Source of the DNA: Halobacillus amylolyticus
Lineage (GTDB): Bacteria; Bacillota; Bacilli; Bacillales; Halobacillaceae
Assembly: GCF_022921115.1 (NCBI RefSeq)
Contig: NZ_CP095075.1
Location: 124,001-188,000, forward strand
DNA length: 64,000 bases
Direction of reading: 5' to 3'
The notes under the pieces were generated by a model that was given only the letters and a program-made list of their open reading frames with translations, was not told the DNA's origin and searched no databases. Positions within the stretch are counted from its first letter, which is position 1, and each line of letters begins with the position of its first letter. Shown here piece after piece: positions 35,685-44,469 of the stretch. The translations under genes were made by a program, and so were the position numbers.

Positions 35685-35701
35685 GTTAGATAATCTCACA
35701 T
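35685..35701 (+). promoter_or_regulatory. TnrA box upstream of amtB
   Basis: TGTTAGATAATCTCACA matches the TnrA/GlnR consensus TGTNANAWWWTMTNACA at every position. It is 85 bp before the amtB start, so TnrA should activate amtB under nitrogen limitation. Confidence 0.92.
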
Positions 35702-35786
35702 GTTCATTGTTCGAATATTTAGATACTGATAAATTAGTATTTAACAAACGATGTCAAAAAACATTACACAAAAGGGGAGAACTTTG

Positions 35787-37052
35787 ATGGATGAGATTTT
35801 TCTAATGAATAATTTATGGATTGTTATCTGTACAGTTTTGGTGTTATTCATGCAAGGTGGATTTATTTTACTTGAAGCAGGATCTACGAGAATGAAGAAC
35901 GCTGGTCATATTGCCGGCAAGACAGTTTTTACCATAGGAATTGTATCTATAGTCTTTTGGGCTGTAGGTTACGGGTTAATATACGGGGAGGGAAATGCAT
36001 TCATAGGCTTTTCGAAATTCTTTTATGGTGATGCGACAACAATGGGCGAAGGGTTGGCAGGTTCTGTAGACTTCTTTTTCCAGCTGGCATTTGCTGCAAT
36101 TGCTATGACCATTGCCTTTGGTGGTTTTGCAGAACGTGCAAAATTATCCGCTTATGTTATTTTTGCAGTACTATTTTCTATTTTAGTTTATCCTGTTATT
36201 GCCCGCTGGATTTGGGGCGGCGGTTGGTTAGCTGAGCATGGGAAACAAGACTTTGCCGGTTCGACTGTGGTTCATTTAACGGGGGCCATGGCCGCCTTTG
36301 CTGCTACAATTATTTTGAAACCGCGTATCGGTAAATATAATAAGGATGGTTCTTCAAATGAGATTGCAGGACATAACCAGGTGTTTACAGCGTTAGGAGT
36401 ACTTATTCTTTGGGTAGGCTGGTTTGGGTTTAATGCAGGAAGCACATTCGGTGTAGCTGATGCCTTTTTTGGTTATGTTGCACTTAATACACAATTAGCA
36501 GCTGGTGCTGGGGCGATTGGTGCTATGCTTGTTGTGTGGGCTGTGACAGGCAAGGCAGATGTTCCGACAACACTCAATGGAGCATTGGCAGGGCTTGTTG
36601 CTATTACCGCTTCTTGTGCATTTGTTGAACCTTGGGCGGCTGTTATTATTGGTTTGATCGGTGGATTTATTGTCTTCTTTAGTATGAAGTTCTTTGATAA
36701 GAAGAAAATTGATGATCCTATCTTCGCTTTATCTGTTCACGGTACGGTCGGTGTATGGGGCACGCTTTCAAATGGACTATTTGCCACACCCGAATTAGCA
36801 ACCGTTGGGCAGGCGGGTTTATTCTATGGTGGTGGATTTGCACAGCTTGGTGTACAGATGCTGGGTGTTGTCAGTAGCGGGCTTTATGCATTCGTTGTTG
36901 CATTCATCATCTTAAAAGTAATGAATAAAGTTATGGGTGGCCTCCGTGTATCTGAAGAAGAAGAAATTATCGGCCTTGATTTGAGTGAGCACGGAGGTTA
37001 TGGATATCCGGAGAGCATCCCTCAACCCCATTCGAATCAACCAGGTGCTTAA
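35787..37052 (+). CDS. amtB: Ammonium transporter AmtB
   Basis: A 421-aa membrane channel with 11 helices. I start it at ATG 35787 after AAAAGGGGAG; a few codons lie open upstream. The Amt signature is clear: FMQGGFILLEAGSTRMKN, FFFQLAFAAIAMTIAFGG, DFAGSTVVHLTGAMAA (first pore His), ILWVGWFGFNAGS and FALSVHGTVGVWGTL (second His). No glnK PII gene follows; a DUF294 nucleotidyltransferase-like gene does. Confidence 0.96.
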   Translation: MDEIFLMNNLWIVICTVLVLFMQGGFILLEAGSTRMKNAGHIAGKTVFTIGIVSIVFWAVGYGLIYGEGNAFIGFSKFFYGDATTMGEGLAGSVDFFFQLAFAAIAMTIAFGGFAERAKLSAYVIFAVLFSILVYPVIARWIWGGGWLAEHGKQDFAGSTVVHLTGAMAAFAATIILKPRIGKYNKDGSSNEIAGHNQVFTALGVLILWVGWFGFNAGSTFGVADAFFGYVALNTQLAAGAGAIGAMLVVWAVTGKADVPTTLNGALAGLVAITASCAFVEPWAAVIIGLIGGFIVFFSMKFFDKKKIDDPIFALSVHGTVGVWGTLSNGLFATPELATVGQAGLFYGGGFAQLGVQMLGVVSSGLYAFVVAFIILKVMNKVMGGLRVSEEEEIIGLDLSEHGGYGYPESIPQPHSNQPGA

Positions 37053-37078
37053 CGCTGTTAATCGAAACAAAAGGATTG

Positions 37079-38053
37079 ATGCGAGTGTTGAAAAGTTACG
37101 CAGAATTAAAACAATGGCGTCAACGGAAACTGAATGCTGTTTCGACTGACCATAGGAAGTTAAACTTATTCCATGATGAGTTGATTAGGGAAACGGTTCA
37201 AATGGCTGCGGAGAACCTCCGGGGGGAGTGGGGGAACCCTCCCGCTCCCTTTAGTTTTTTTCTAATGGGAAGTGCAGGGAGATTTGAACAGTCGGTTTGG
37301 AGCGATCAAGACCATGGAATAATTTACGACAGTCATGATAATTGCCAAGCTTATTTCCTGAGGTTAGGAGCAGAAATTAGCCATGCTTTAACTTTGGTCG
37401 GCTACGAACGATGTGAAGGAGGGGTGATGGCATCTAATCCACTTTGGTGTCAGTCCGTTCATGCTTGGAAAACTCAAATTACAGATTGGTTAACAGAAGC
37501 TAGTTGGCAATCCCTCCGCCACTTTTTAACGTTTTTTGATTCCCGCGTGTTAACTGGAGAGGTACACTATTTAAACGAACTAAAGAACAAGGGATTTACA
37601 ATCTTGCAGCAGCAGCCTAAGCTTTACTTTCGCTTGGTGGAGAATGTGGATTTTATAAAAAAAGGAGTAGGAGTATTCGGTCAGTTACTTCCAGAGCAGC
37701 ATGGGGAAAAGGCAGGGAGAATCCAGTTAAAGCAGACGGTCCTTTTTCCTTATGTAAATGCAATGAGGCTGTTAGCTTTAAAAGAGAGGATAGAGTCTCC
37801 ATCCACTTTATCGCGGTTCAAAGAGCTCCGGACTATGTACTCTTTTGTTAAAGGATTTGAAGGTGACTTTATACAATTGCTTGAGTTCCGTCTGCATTTC
37901 AGGAAAGAAGCGCAGAGCTATAAAGAAGTGCAACTCATACCGATTGATACTTTATCAAGAGTCCATAAACAGGAGCTTAAACAACTGATAAAAAGAGGCC
38001 AGAAGCTTTTTTCTGAAACTAAAACAATAGTAGAAAAAGAGTGCTCCTCATGA
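37079..38053 (+). CDS. DUF294/GlnD-like nucleotidyltransferase-fold protein
   Basis: A 324-aa protein. FFLMGSAGRFEQSVWSDQDH (residues about 62-81) is the GS...D-x-D nucleotidyltransferase core as in the N-terminus of GlnD and in DUF294 proteins; the remaining half is the helical DUF294 substrate-binding region. It has no HD or ACT domains, so it is not a full GlnD. It follows amtB by about 25 bp and overlaps the exonuclease gene by 4 bp (ATGA), so it belongs to the TnrA-driven operon. I would guess a regulatory role in nitrogen signalling, not proven. Confidence 0.85.
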   Translation: MRVLKSYAELKQWRQRKLNAVSTDHRKLNLFHDELIRETVQMAAENLRGEWGNPPAPFSFFLMGSAGRFEQSVWSDQDHGIIYDSHDNCQAYFLRLGAEISHALTLVGYERCEGGVMASNPLWCQSVHAWKTQITDWLTEASWQSLRHFLTFFDSRVLTGEVHYLNELKNKGFTILQQQPKLYFRLVENVDFIKKGVGVFGQLLPEQHGEKAGRIQLKQTVLFPYVNAMRLLALKERIESPSTLSRFKELRTMYSFVKGFEGDFIQLLEFRLHFRKEAQSYKEVQLIPIDTLSRVHKQELKQLIKRGQKLFSETKTIVEKECSS

Positions 38054-38775
38054 TTGTGGATCAAATGATTCAATTCATTAAACAGTTGTCTGGGCGATCG
38101 GATGGCTTTACATCGTTATCAAGCCAAACAGACCCAGGAAAGATTGCTTATATGAGAGATTTACAGCGTGAATTAAAAACGAAAGATGTCTTAGATATTG
38201 CATTTGATGAATTAAAAGTGGTTGTGTTTGATTTAGAAACAACAGGGTTCTATCCATATAATGGGGATCGGATCTTATCGATTGGCGCTGTCAAGATGGT
38301 AGGGGATCGCATTCTAGAAGAAACCTTTTACTCACTTGTTTACAATGATTCGGCCCCTTCGGAAGAAATTCAACGTTTGACGGGGATAACGAAGGACACG
38401 CTTAAGAACGCGGCAACGCTTCATGACGTGTTAAAAGAATTCTATCAATTTATTAAAAATGATGCGTTAGTTGCCCATCATGCTAATCATGAGAAGCAAT
38501 TTATGAAGCATGCAACCTGGATGGCGTTAAAGAAGAGTTTTCAACACCGCATCATAGATACATCTTTTTTAACAAAAGTCGCTGATCCAGAATCAAGGAT
38601 AGTTACACTTGACGAATGTTGTGCTCATTATGGGATTACGATTGACAAAAGGCACCATGCTCTACATGATGCTGTTGCGACAGCGGAACTATGGGCGAAA
38701 TGTGTCCGAGAAATACAAACGTTAGGCTTTTCTAATTTGAAAGAAGTATATACACACATAGCTACTTTAAAATGA
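38050..38775 (+). CDS. DnaQ-like 3'-5' exonuclease (DEDDh)
   Basis: A 241-aa exonuclease with motif ExoI VVFDLETTGFYP, ExoII VAHHANHEKQFM and ExoIII HHALHDAVATAEL, i.e. the D-E-D-D-h residues. About 45 residues precede the domain. The ATG overlaps the DUF294 stop. The amtB-DUF294-exonuclease order couples an epsilon-like nuclease to nitrogen genes; in many bacteria DUF294 and DnaQ-like genes occur together, usually with CBS domains. The actual substrate is unknown. Confidence 0.9.
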   Translation: MIVDQMIQFIKQLSGRSDGFTSLSSQTDPGKIAYMRDLQRELKTKDVLDIAFDELKVVVFDLETTGFYPYNGDRILSIGAVKMVGDRILEETFYSLVYNDSAPSEEIQRLTGITKDTLKNAATLHDVLKEFYQFIKNDALVAHHANHEKQFMKHATWMALKKSFQHRIIDTSFLTKVADPESRIVTLDECCAHYGITIDKRHHALHDAVATAELWAKCVREIQTLGFSNLKEVYTHIATLK

Positions 38776-38810
38776 TCTTCTTATTTCTGAAGCAAAAAAA
38801 GTGGGGTACG

Positions 38811-39046
38811 AACAACGACATCCCTTAGGATGAAGCAACTTTCCCAATTAGTGTAGTGAAAGATTTGACTTCGTTGTCTGGTATTACGAGGAGCAAGGGC
38901 TTGTTAAACCAGCCAGAAATATAGGAAACCGGCGTATTTATTCAAATAATGATATAAAAAAATTAAAAGAAATTAAACGATTAATCGATCAGGGGCTTAA
39001 CGTTGCAGGGATAAAAGCAATGCTCGGGAATGATAGAAATGATTAA
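38811..39046 (+). pseudogene. GlnR-like MerR-family regulator, inactivated
   Basis: The frame [17 protein letters not shown] (preceded by an in-frame TAG) matches the GlnR N-terminus. After a small deletion and frame change, [39 protein letters not shown] and NVAGIKAML follow, which is the rest of the GlnR DNA-binding domain. The recognition helix segment RQIR is lost and no start is present. The C-terminal regulatory tail is very short. It lies directly upstream of tnrA, its paralogue. Confidence 0.75.
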
Positions 39047-39134
39047 CCCCCTTCCTTGCAGTTGATAGAAACCTAATAATACTAAGTGTGAAACAACAGT
39101 TTTATAAAATGATCTGACGACTATCAGTATAGTG

Positions 39135-39151
39135 TGTTAGATTACCTTACA
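39135..39151 (+). promoter_or_regulatory. TnrA-box match upstream of tnrA
   Basis: TGTTAGATTACCTTACA fits TGTNANAWWWTMTNACA with one mismatch at position 11. It is 72 bp before the tnrA start, in keeping with autoregulation. Confidence 0.82.
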
Positions 39152-39223
39152 TATTGTTCTTGTTCATTGTATTTTTATGATAAGGTATGTTAAAAAAGAT
39201 GTTTGAAAGAGGTGGGATGTACT

Positions 39224-39550
39224 TTGACGGATAACTATAAAAGCAAAAAGGTTATCTCTATAGGTGTCGTCAAGGAATTGACAGGACTTTCAGAACGCCA
39301 AATTCGGTATAATGAACAAAGAAAGCTTATCTTCCCAGAGCGAACGGCGAACGGAACACGCAAATATTCATTTTCAGATGTGGAAACTTTGGTAGAGATT
39401 GCGGAAAAGCGGGAAGAAGGAGTTCAATCCTTTGAAATTAGAAAAGAAATGCTAAAAGATAAGAAAAGTAAAGAGGGAGATTCTCAAATGCGTAGAAAAA
39501 TGATCCGTGGTCAATTAAATGCACACTTTCGATCAAACGATAGAAGCTAA
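39224..39550 (+). CDS. tnrA: TnrA, global nitrogen regulator
   Basis: A 108-aa MerR-family regulator. I start at TTG 39224 (after AGAGGTGGG), which gives an N-terminus like that of B. subtilis TnrA. The DNA-binding part is KKVISIGVVKELTGLSERQI and TANGTRKYSFSDVE; the C-terminal MIRGQLNAHFR is the segment that binds feedback-inhibited glutamine synthetase and keeps TnrA off DNA. One oddity: RQIRYNEQRKL has Asn where TnrA/GlnR have Tyr (RYYEE). It has its own TnrA box and controls amtB and nas genes nearby. Confidence 0.93.
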   Translation: MTDNYKSKKVISIGVVKELTGLSERQIRYNEQRKLIFPERTANGTRKYSFSDVETLVEIAEKREEGVQSFEIRKEMLKDKKSKEGDSQMRRKMIRGQLNAHFRSNDRS

Positions 39551-39623
39551 GTGCGTTTTCATCATCCCATGAATGTTCTTCCTTTTCTAATTAAACGAAC
39601 TAAAAAGTTATCCTTGTACGTAG

Positions 39624-39661
39624 AAAAGACTAACTTGCTAAATAGCGGGTTAGTCTTTTTG
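39624..39661 (+). terminator. tnrA terminator
   Basis: AAGACTAAC and GTTAGTCTT form a 9-bp stem (inner TTGC/GCGG extends it) and are followed by TTTTTG. Confidence 0.85.
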
Positions 39662-39707
39662 TTGTTCTAAATAGGGTAAGGTTCGAGACTTGTAATTAAA
39701 ATTACCA

Positions 39708-39724
39708 TGTTAGTTTTCCTGACG
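39708..39724 (+). promoter_or_regulatory. Degenerate TnrA-like box upstream of nasB
   Basis: TGTTAGTTTTCCTGACG resembles the TnrA consensus but mismatches positions 7, 11 and 17. It is the right place for nas operon control but is only a weak match. Confidence 0.5.
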
Positions 39725-39838
39725 TTATGTGTGATACATAGTGATTCTTATGCTACAGTTTAACTAATGAAATATTCAAAAAGTGATGTTAGTCCTTTTT
39801 TAAGCTTATCCATACGTCTTTTACAACTGCTGGAGGTG

Positions 39839-42202
39839 ATGAAAATAAGAAAGCAAAAGCTTGTGTTAATTGGAAATGGCATGGCAGGTGTACGCTGCGT
39901 AGAGAATATCCTTAGCGAAAATGATGATGCTTTTGACATTACGATTTTTGGAAGTGAACCACATGCCAACTATAGTCGGATTATGCTTTCCTCTCTACTT
40001 CAAGGGGAAACAATGATTGAGGATATTATGACTCATTCACATAGCTGGTACACAAAAAATAATATTCAACTCTTTTCTGGTGAAACAGTAGTGGAAATTG
40101 ATAAAGAAAGCAAGATCGTGAAGACCGATAAAGATAGGGAAATGCAGTATGACAAATTGATTGTAGCTACAGGATCTTCCCCGGTCGTGTTACCGCTTCG
40201 AGGTGCAGAAAAAGAAGGGGTGATGTCCTTCCGTACTATAGAAGATTGCCAAACAATGATACAGACGGCAAAAAAGTATAAAACAGCGGTAATTATAGGT
40301 GGGGGGGTGTTAGGTTTAGAAGCTGCAAGAGGACTGTTGAATCTTGGAGTGAAAGTGAGTGTAGTCCATAACTCTAGCTTCTTAATGGAACGACAGCTAG
40401 ATCAAGAAGGATCAAGGATGTTGCAAGAGGAGTTAGAGAGACAAGGCATGAACTTTTTGCTTAACAAAGAAACGGAGGAAATTATTGGAGGACAGCGAGT
40501 AGAAGGCATTCGTTTTAGTGATGGGTCCGAAGTAGAGTCGGGTATGGTTATTATGGCAGTTGGGGTAAGGCCGAATATTCGATTAGCGCAAGATAGTGGG
40601 ATCGAGACAAATCGTGGCATCATTGTAGATGACTTTTTGGCCACCCATTCTCGCGATATATATGCGGTTGGAGAGTGTGCAGAGCATGACGGAATGGTTT
40701 ATGGATTGGTCAAACCCCTTTATGAACAAGGAGCTGTTCTGGCTAAGCACTTATGCAGGAAGAGTACGTCAGGATACCACGGCAGCGTTCTTTCTACCCA
40801 ATTAAAAATATCTGGAGTCGATGTTTTTTCCGTAGGTCAATTTAAAGCAGACCATGCAACTAGAGCCATTCATTATCAGAATGAGATTGAAGCTGTTTAT
40901 AAAAAAATTTATTTCCGGGGGAATAAAGCCATTGGTGCTGTGCTATTCGGAGATACACGGGGAGGATCAAATTTACTAGACACGATCGTTAAACAAAAGG
41001 TTATTCCTGATCAAAACAAATCTTCCTTATTAGACTCCTCTGATCCTGGTGGCTCTTTTGTTGCTTCCTTACCGATTGACGAACATATTTGTACGTGTAA
41101 TGGCGTATCTAAAGGGGCAATCATTAGTGCGGTCCAGTTGGAAAAACTATCAACTGTGGGTGAGGTAAGACAGTGGACGAAAGCTTCCAGTTCATGTGGG
41201 GGATGCAAGCCTGCCGTTTCTGAACTACTGGATTATATTCAAAGTGATCAGTTCGATGAAGTAGTAAACCAGAATGCGTTTTGTAGTTGCACAACCATGA
41301 CAGAAGAAGAAGTCGTTTGGCAAATACAGATGAGAAGTCTTGTTAATGTACAAGAGGTGATGGGGAGGCTTGAGTGGAAAAACAAAAGAGGCTGTCAGAC
41401 TTGTCGGCCTGCTTTGGAATACTATTTGAGTATAATTTATCCCGAATATGACCGAGAGAACAAAGAACTTTTGTGTAAAGAACAGATGTATGACACGACT
41501 CAAAGCGATGGGACGTTAGCAGTTGTTCCCGAGTTGTATGGGGGGGTACTTGATTTGGGACAACTCAGAAAAATCACAAATGTAGCAGAAAAATATGCTT
41601 TGAATCAGATCGTCATTGCGAGTAATCAAAGAATTCACTTATTGTGAGTAAAGCAGAGGGATTTTTCAAGGATTTTGCATGATCTCAGCATGCCAATCCG
41701 TTCACCTGGTGAACATTTAGTTGAACCTATTCAAACGAATCTTGGGGAGTATCCATGTCGGTGTGATAAACACTCTTCCTTAAAGATGGCTTCAGAGCTG
41801 GATGAAAAAATGGAGTTCCTGAAAACACCTTTTCGCATTAAAGCTGCTATTTCTGCTTGTGAACATAATGGAGCAGATCCTATCACTAAAGATATTGGTG
41901 TCATAAAAGTAAAACGAGGCTGGGAAATGTACGTAGGAGGCAGCAATGGGACTAATGGTGGTTCTGGTGTTCTGTTATGTCTCGCCGGCACGGCAAAGGA
42001 AGCATGTGAGATGATTACCGGTTTTATTCAATATTATCGTGAGTCCGCCAATTATCTTGAACGAATATGGCAATGGATAAGCCGTGTCGGATTGATTCAC
42101 ATAAGAGAGGCTTTATTTGATGAAGAAATTCTTGAACACTTACTGAAAAATTTTGATGCTGATAGATTGCGGAGAAAAAGTTATGTAGTGAAGAGTTATT
42201 GA
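39839..42202 (+). pseudogene. nasB: NasB: assimilatory nitrate reductase electron-transfer subunit, in-frame TGA
   Basis: A 787-codon frame. The first 602 codons hold an FAD/NAD(P)H oxidoreductase ([34 protein letters not shown]), two BFD [2Fe-2S] domains (CTCNGVSKG...CGGCKPAV, CSCTTM...CQTCRPALEYY) and the start of a sulfite/nitrite-reductase-like half. Codon 603 (41645-41647) is TGA; similarity to NasD resumes at once in the same frame (VKQRDF...RIKAAISACEHNGADPITKDIGV). The paralogue at 44470 has Gly there, so this is GGA to TGA. The siroheme ligands of NasD are partly missing here, as expected for NasB. The 602-residue product keeps all flavin and BFD parts and may still work. Confidence 0.85.
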
Positions 42203-42243
42203 GCAACATTCAAAAAGAATATTTGGAGTCGAGGGGAGAGGGT

Positions 42244-44376
42244 TTGACTGAACTAATGTTGAAGTATTTTCGAACCAAGCAGCAAAAGATTCAATCAGAG
42301 AAGGTTTACGATACCCAGTGTCCTTTTTGCAGTATGCAGTGCAAAATGCAGTTGATAGAACAGACAGTGGTTTCTAGGAAAGTATATAAGACAGTTGGAA
42401 AGGATAACCCGACAACAGGAGGTCGGTTATGTGTCAAAGGAATGAGTGCTCACCAGCATACATTGAATAATGAGCGTGTTAATCAGCCGTTGTTAAAGGT
42501 GAATGGTAATTTTGTAGCAATCACATGGAAGGAAGCATTAGACGTTATCAAAAAAGAGTTTACTACTATCCAAAAGCAGAATGGTTCAGATGCTTTATCT
42601 GTCTATGGCAGTGCTTCGCTCACTAACGAAGAAGCGTATCTATTAGGAAAGTTTGCTCGTGTTGCACTAAAGACAAAACATATTGATTATAATGGCCGTT
42701 TGTGCATGGCTTCAGCAGCTACAGGTGCTAATCTAACCTTTGGACTCGATCGAGGATTTACGAACACGTTGCAGGAAATTCCTTATACACGTTGTATTAT
42801 CTTAGTCGGAACTAATATTGCAGAATGTCAGCCCACCATTATGCCATATTTTGAACAAGCCAAAGAAAACGGGGCGTATATTATTGTTATTGATCCTAGA
42901 GAAACTAAGACGACTGATATCGCTGATTTGCATTTGAAAAATAAGCCGGGTACGGACGCAACACTGGCTAACGCATTGCTGAAAGTAATTGTAGATGAAG
43001 AATTAATAGATAAGAAGTTTTTAAGAAAGCGGGTCAATGGTTTTGCTGAAGTCGTCCACCACCTTAAGAATTTGGACTTAGACGAATGTGTCAAGGTAAC
43101 TGGACTGGCTAAAGAACAGTTATGTCAAGCAGCTCGTACATTTGGTCAAGAAGATTCCGGAATGATTTTCACGGCAAGGGGGATCGAACAGCAAACCAAC
43201 GGAACTGAAACGGTCCGTGGATTTATCAATATATTGCTTGCGACAGGTAGGATCGGTAAACCCAATTCCGGTTATGGCGCAATTACCGGCCAAGGAAATG
43301 GTCAAGGAGCGAGGGAACATGGACAGAAAGCGGATCAACTTCCAGGCTATCGTTCAATTGAAAAAAAAGAAGATCGATCTTATATCGCTCAAGTTTGGGG
43401 CGTAGAAGAGAAACAATTACCCGGTTCGGGGGTCTCAGCTTATCAAATGTTTGAAAAAATCGATGAAGGCAATATCACCGGGATGTTGGTAATGGGCTCA
43501 AATCCAGCCCTTTCAAGTCCCAATGCTAATTTTGTGAAAAGATCACTAGAAAGGCTCAAGTTTCTTGTGACCGTCGATATGTTTATATCGGAAACTGCCC
43601 AATTAGCTGATTTAATCTTACCTGCTTCATCCTATTTAGAAGATCAAGGAACCATGACGAACGTGGAAGGAAGGGTGACTTTAAGGGAAGCGAGTCGATC
43701 ATTGCCTGGTGAAGTGAAGCATGATTGGCAAATCATCTGCGATATAGCTGAGGTATTAGGAAAAGGGGATAAGTTTTCTTTTCATTCAGCTGAGGAAATT
43801 TTTGAAGAACTTAGAGTGGCCAGTCGAGGCGGGCGAGCAGATTATTACGGGATAACCTACGACAGAATCCGTAAGCATAACGGCCTTCTATGGCCTTGTC
43901 CTGATATGGACCATCAAGGAACAAAACGGTTATTTGAAGATGATTTTGCCCATGAAGACGGTAAAGCGAATATGTCTGTGATTGGAAGAAGCCATAAAAA
44001 AGTGAACCTAAGTGAGGAATATCCGTTATTTTTAACTACAGGAAGAGTGATGTCGCACTATTTAACAGGTGAGCAAACTAGAAAAAGTCCATCATTAACT
44101 GCAAGAAACTTTGAATCGTATATGGAAATCCATCCTGACACAGGGGAGAAATATCAACTGGAGGATCGTACTTTAGCTCAGATTGAATCTAGATACGGCA
44201 GAATTGTCGTTAGAAGTAAATGGTCGAAGAGAATTCGGAAAGATACTGTTTTTGTCCCCTTTCACTGGGGAGGAGAGCAAAATGTCAATCGTTTAATTGC
44301 CGATGAATTGGACCCGCTCTCTCACATGCCAGGATTTAAGGTCACAGCTGTTAACACAAGGCCAGTTCAAAGTTGA
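42244..44376 (+). CDS. nasC: Assimilatory nitrate reductase catalytic subunit
   Basis: A 710-aa molybdoenzyme. The N-terminal [4Fe-4S] site is CPFCSMQCKM plus GGRLCVKG; molybdopterin-binding segments include YNGRLCMASAATG, LVGTNIAECQP, VIDPRETKT, GYGAITGQGNGQGARE and LILPASSYLEDQGTMTNVEGR. It reduces nitrate to nitrite with electrons from NasB. The start is TTG 42244 (TELMLKYFRTKQQ), matching B. subtilis NasC; RBS GAGGGGAG. It follows nasB directly. Confidence 0.93.
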   Translation: MTELMLKYFRTKQQKIQSEKVYDTQCPFCSMQCKMQLIEQTVVSRKVYKTVGKDNPTTGGRLCVKGMSAHQHTLNNERVNQPLLKVNGNFVAITWKEALDVIKKEFTTIQKQNGSDALSVYGSASLTNEEAYLLGKFARVALKTKHIDYNGRLCMASAATGANLTFGLDRGFTNTLQEIPYTRCIILVGTNIAECQPTIMPYFEQAKENGAYIIVIDPRETKTTDIADLHLKNKPGTDATLANALLKVIVDEELIDKKFLRKRVNGFAEVVHHLKNLDLDECVKVTGLAKEQLCQAARTFGQEDSGMIFTARGIEQQTNGTETVRGFINILLATGRIGKPNSGYGAITGQGNGQGAREHGQKADQLPGYRSIEKKEDRSYIAQVWGVEEKQLPGSGVSAYQMFEKIDEGNITGMLVMGSNPALSSPNANFVKRSLERLKFLVTVDMFISETAQLADLILPASSYLEDQGTMTNVEGRVTLREASRSLPGEVKHDWQIICDIAEVLGKGDKFSFHSAEEIFEELRVASRGGRADYYGITYDRIRKHNGLLWPCPDMDHQGTKRLFEDDFAHEDGKANMSVIGRSHKKVNLSEEYPLFLTTGRVMSHYLTGEQTRKSPSLTARNFESYMEIHPDTGEKYQLEDRTLAQIESRYGRIVVRSKWSKRIRKDTVFVPFHWGGEQNVNRLIADELDPLSHMPGFKVTAVNTRPVQS

Positions 44377-44469
44377 AGTTTTGAAAAAAGAATTCGTTAT
44401 CGTTCTGGGGTGAAGCAAAACATTTAAACCTTGCATTTTATTAATCATACATTTGGAGGGGTTTGTAAT

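Noticed and set aside
41645..41647. Selenocysteine at the nasB TGA
   Set aside because: The paralogue has Gly, not Cys, at this position, so a nonsense change is the simpler reading.
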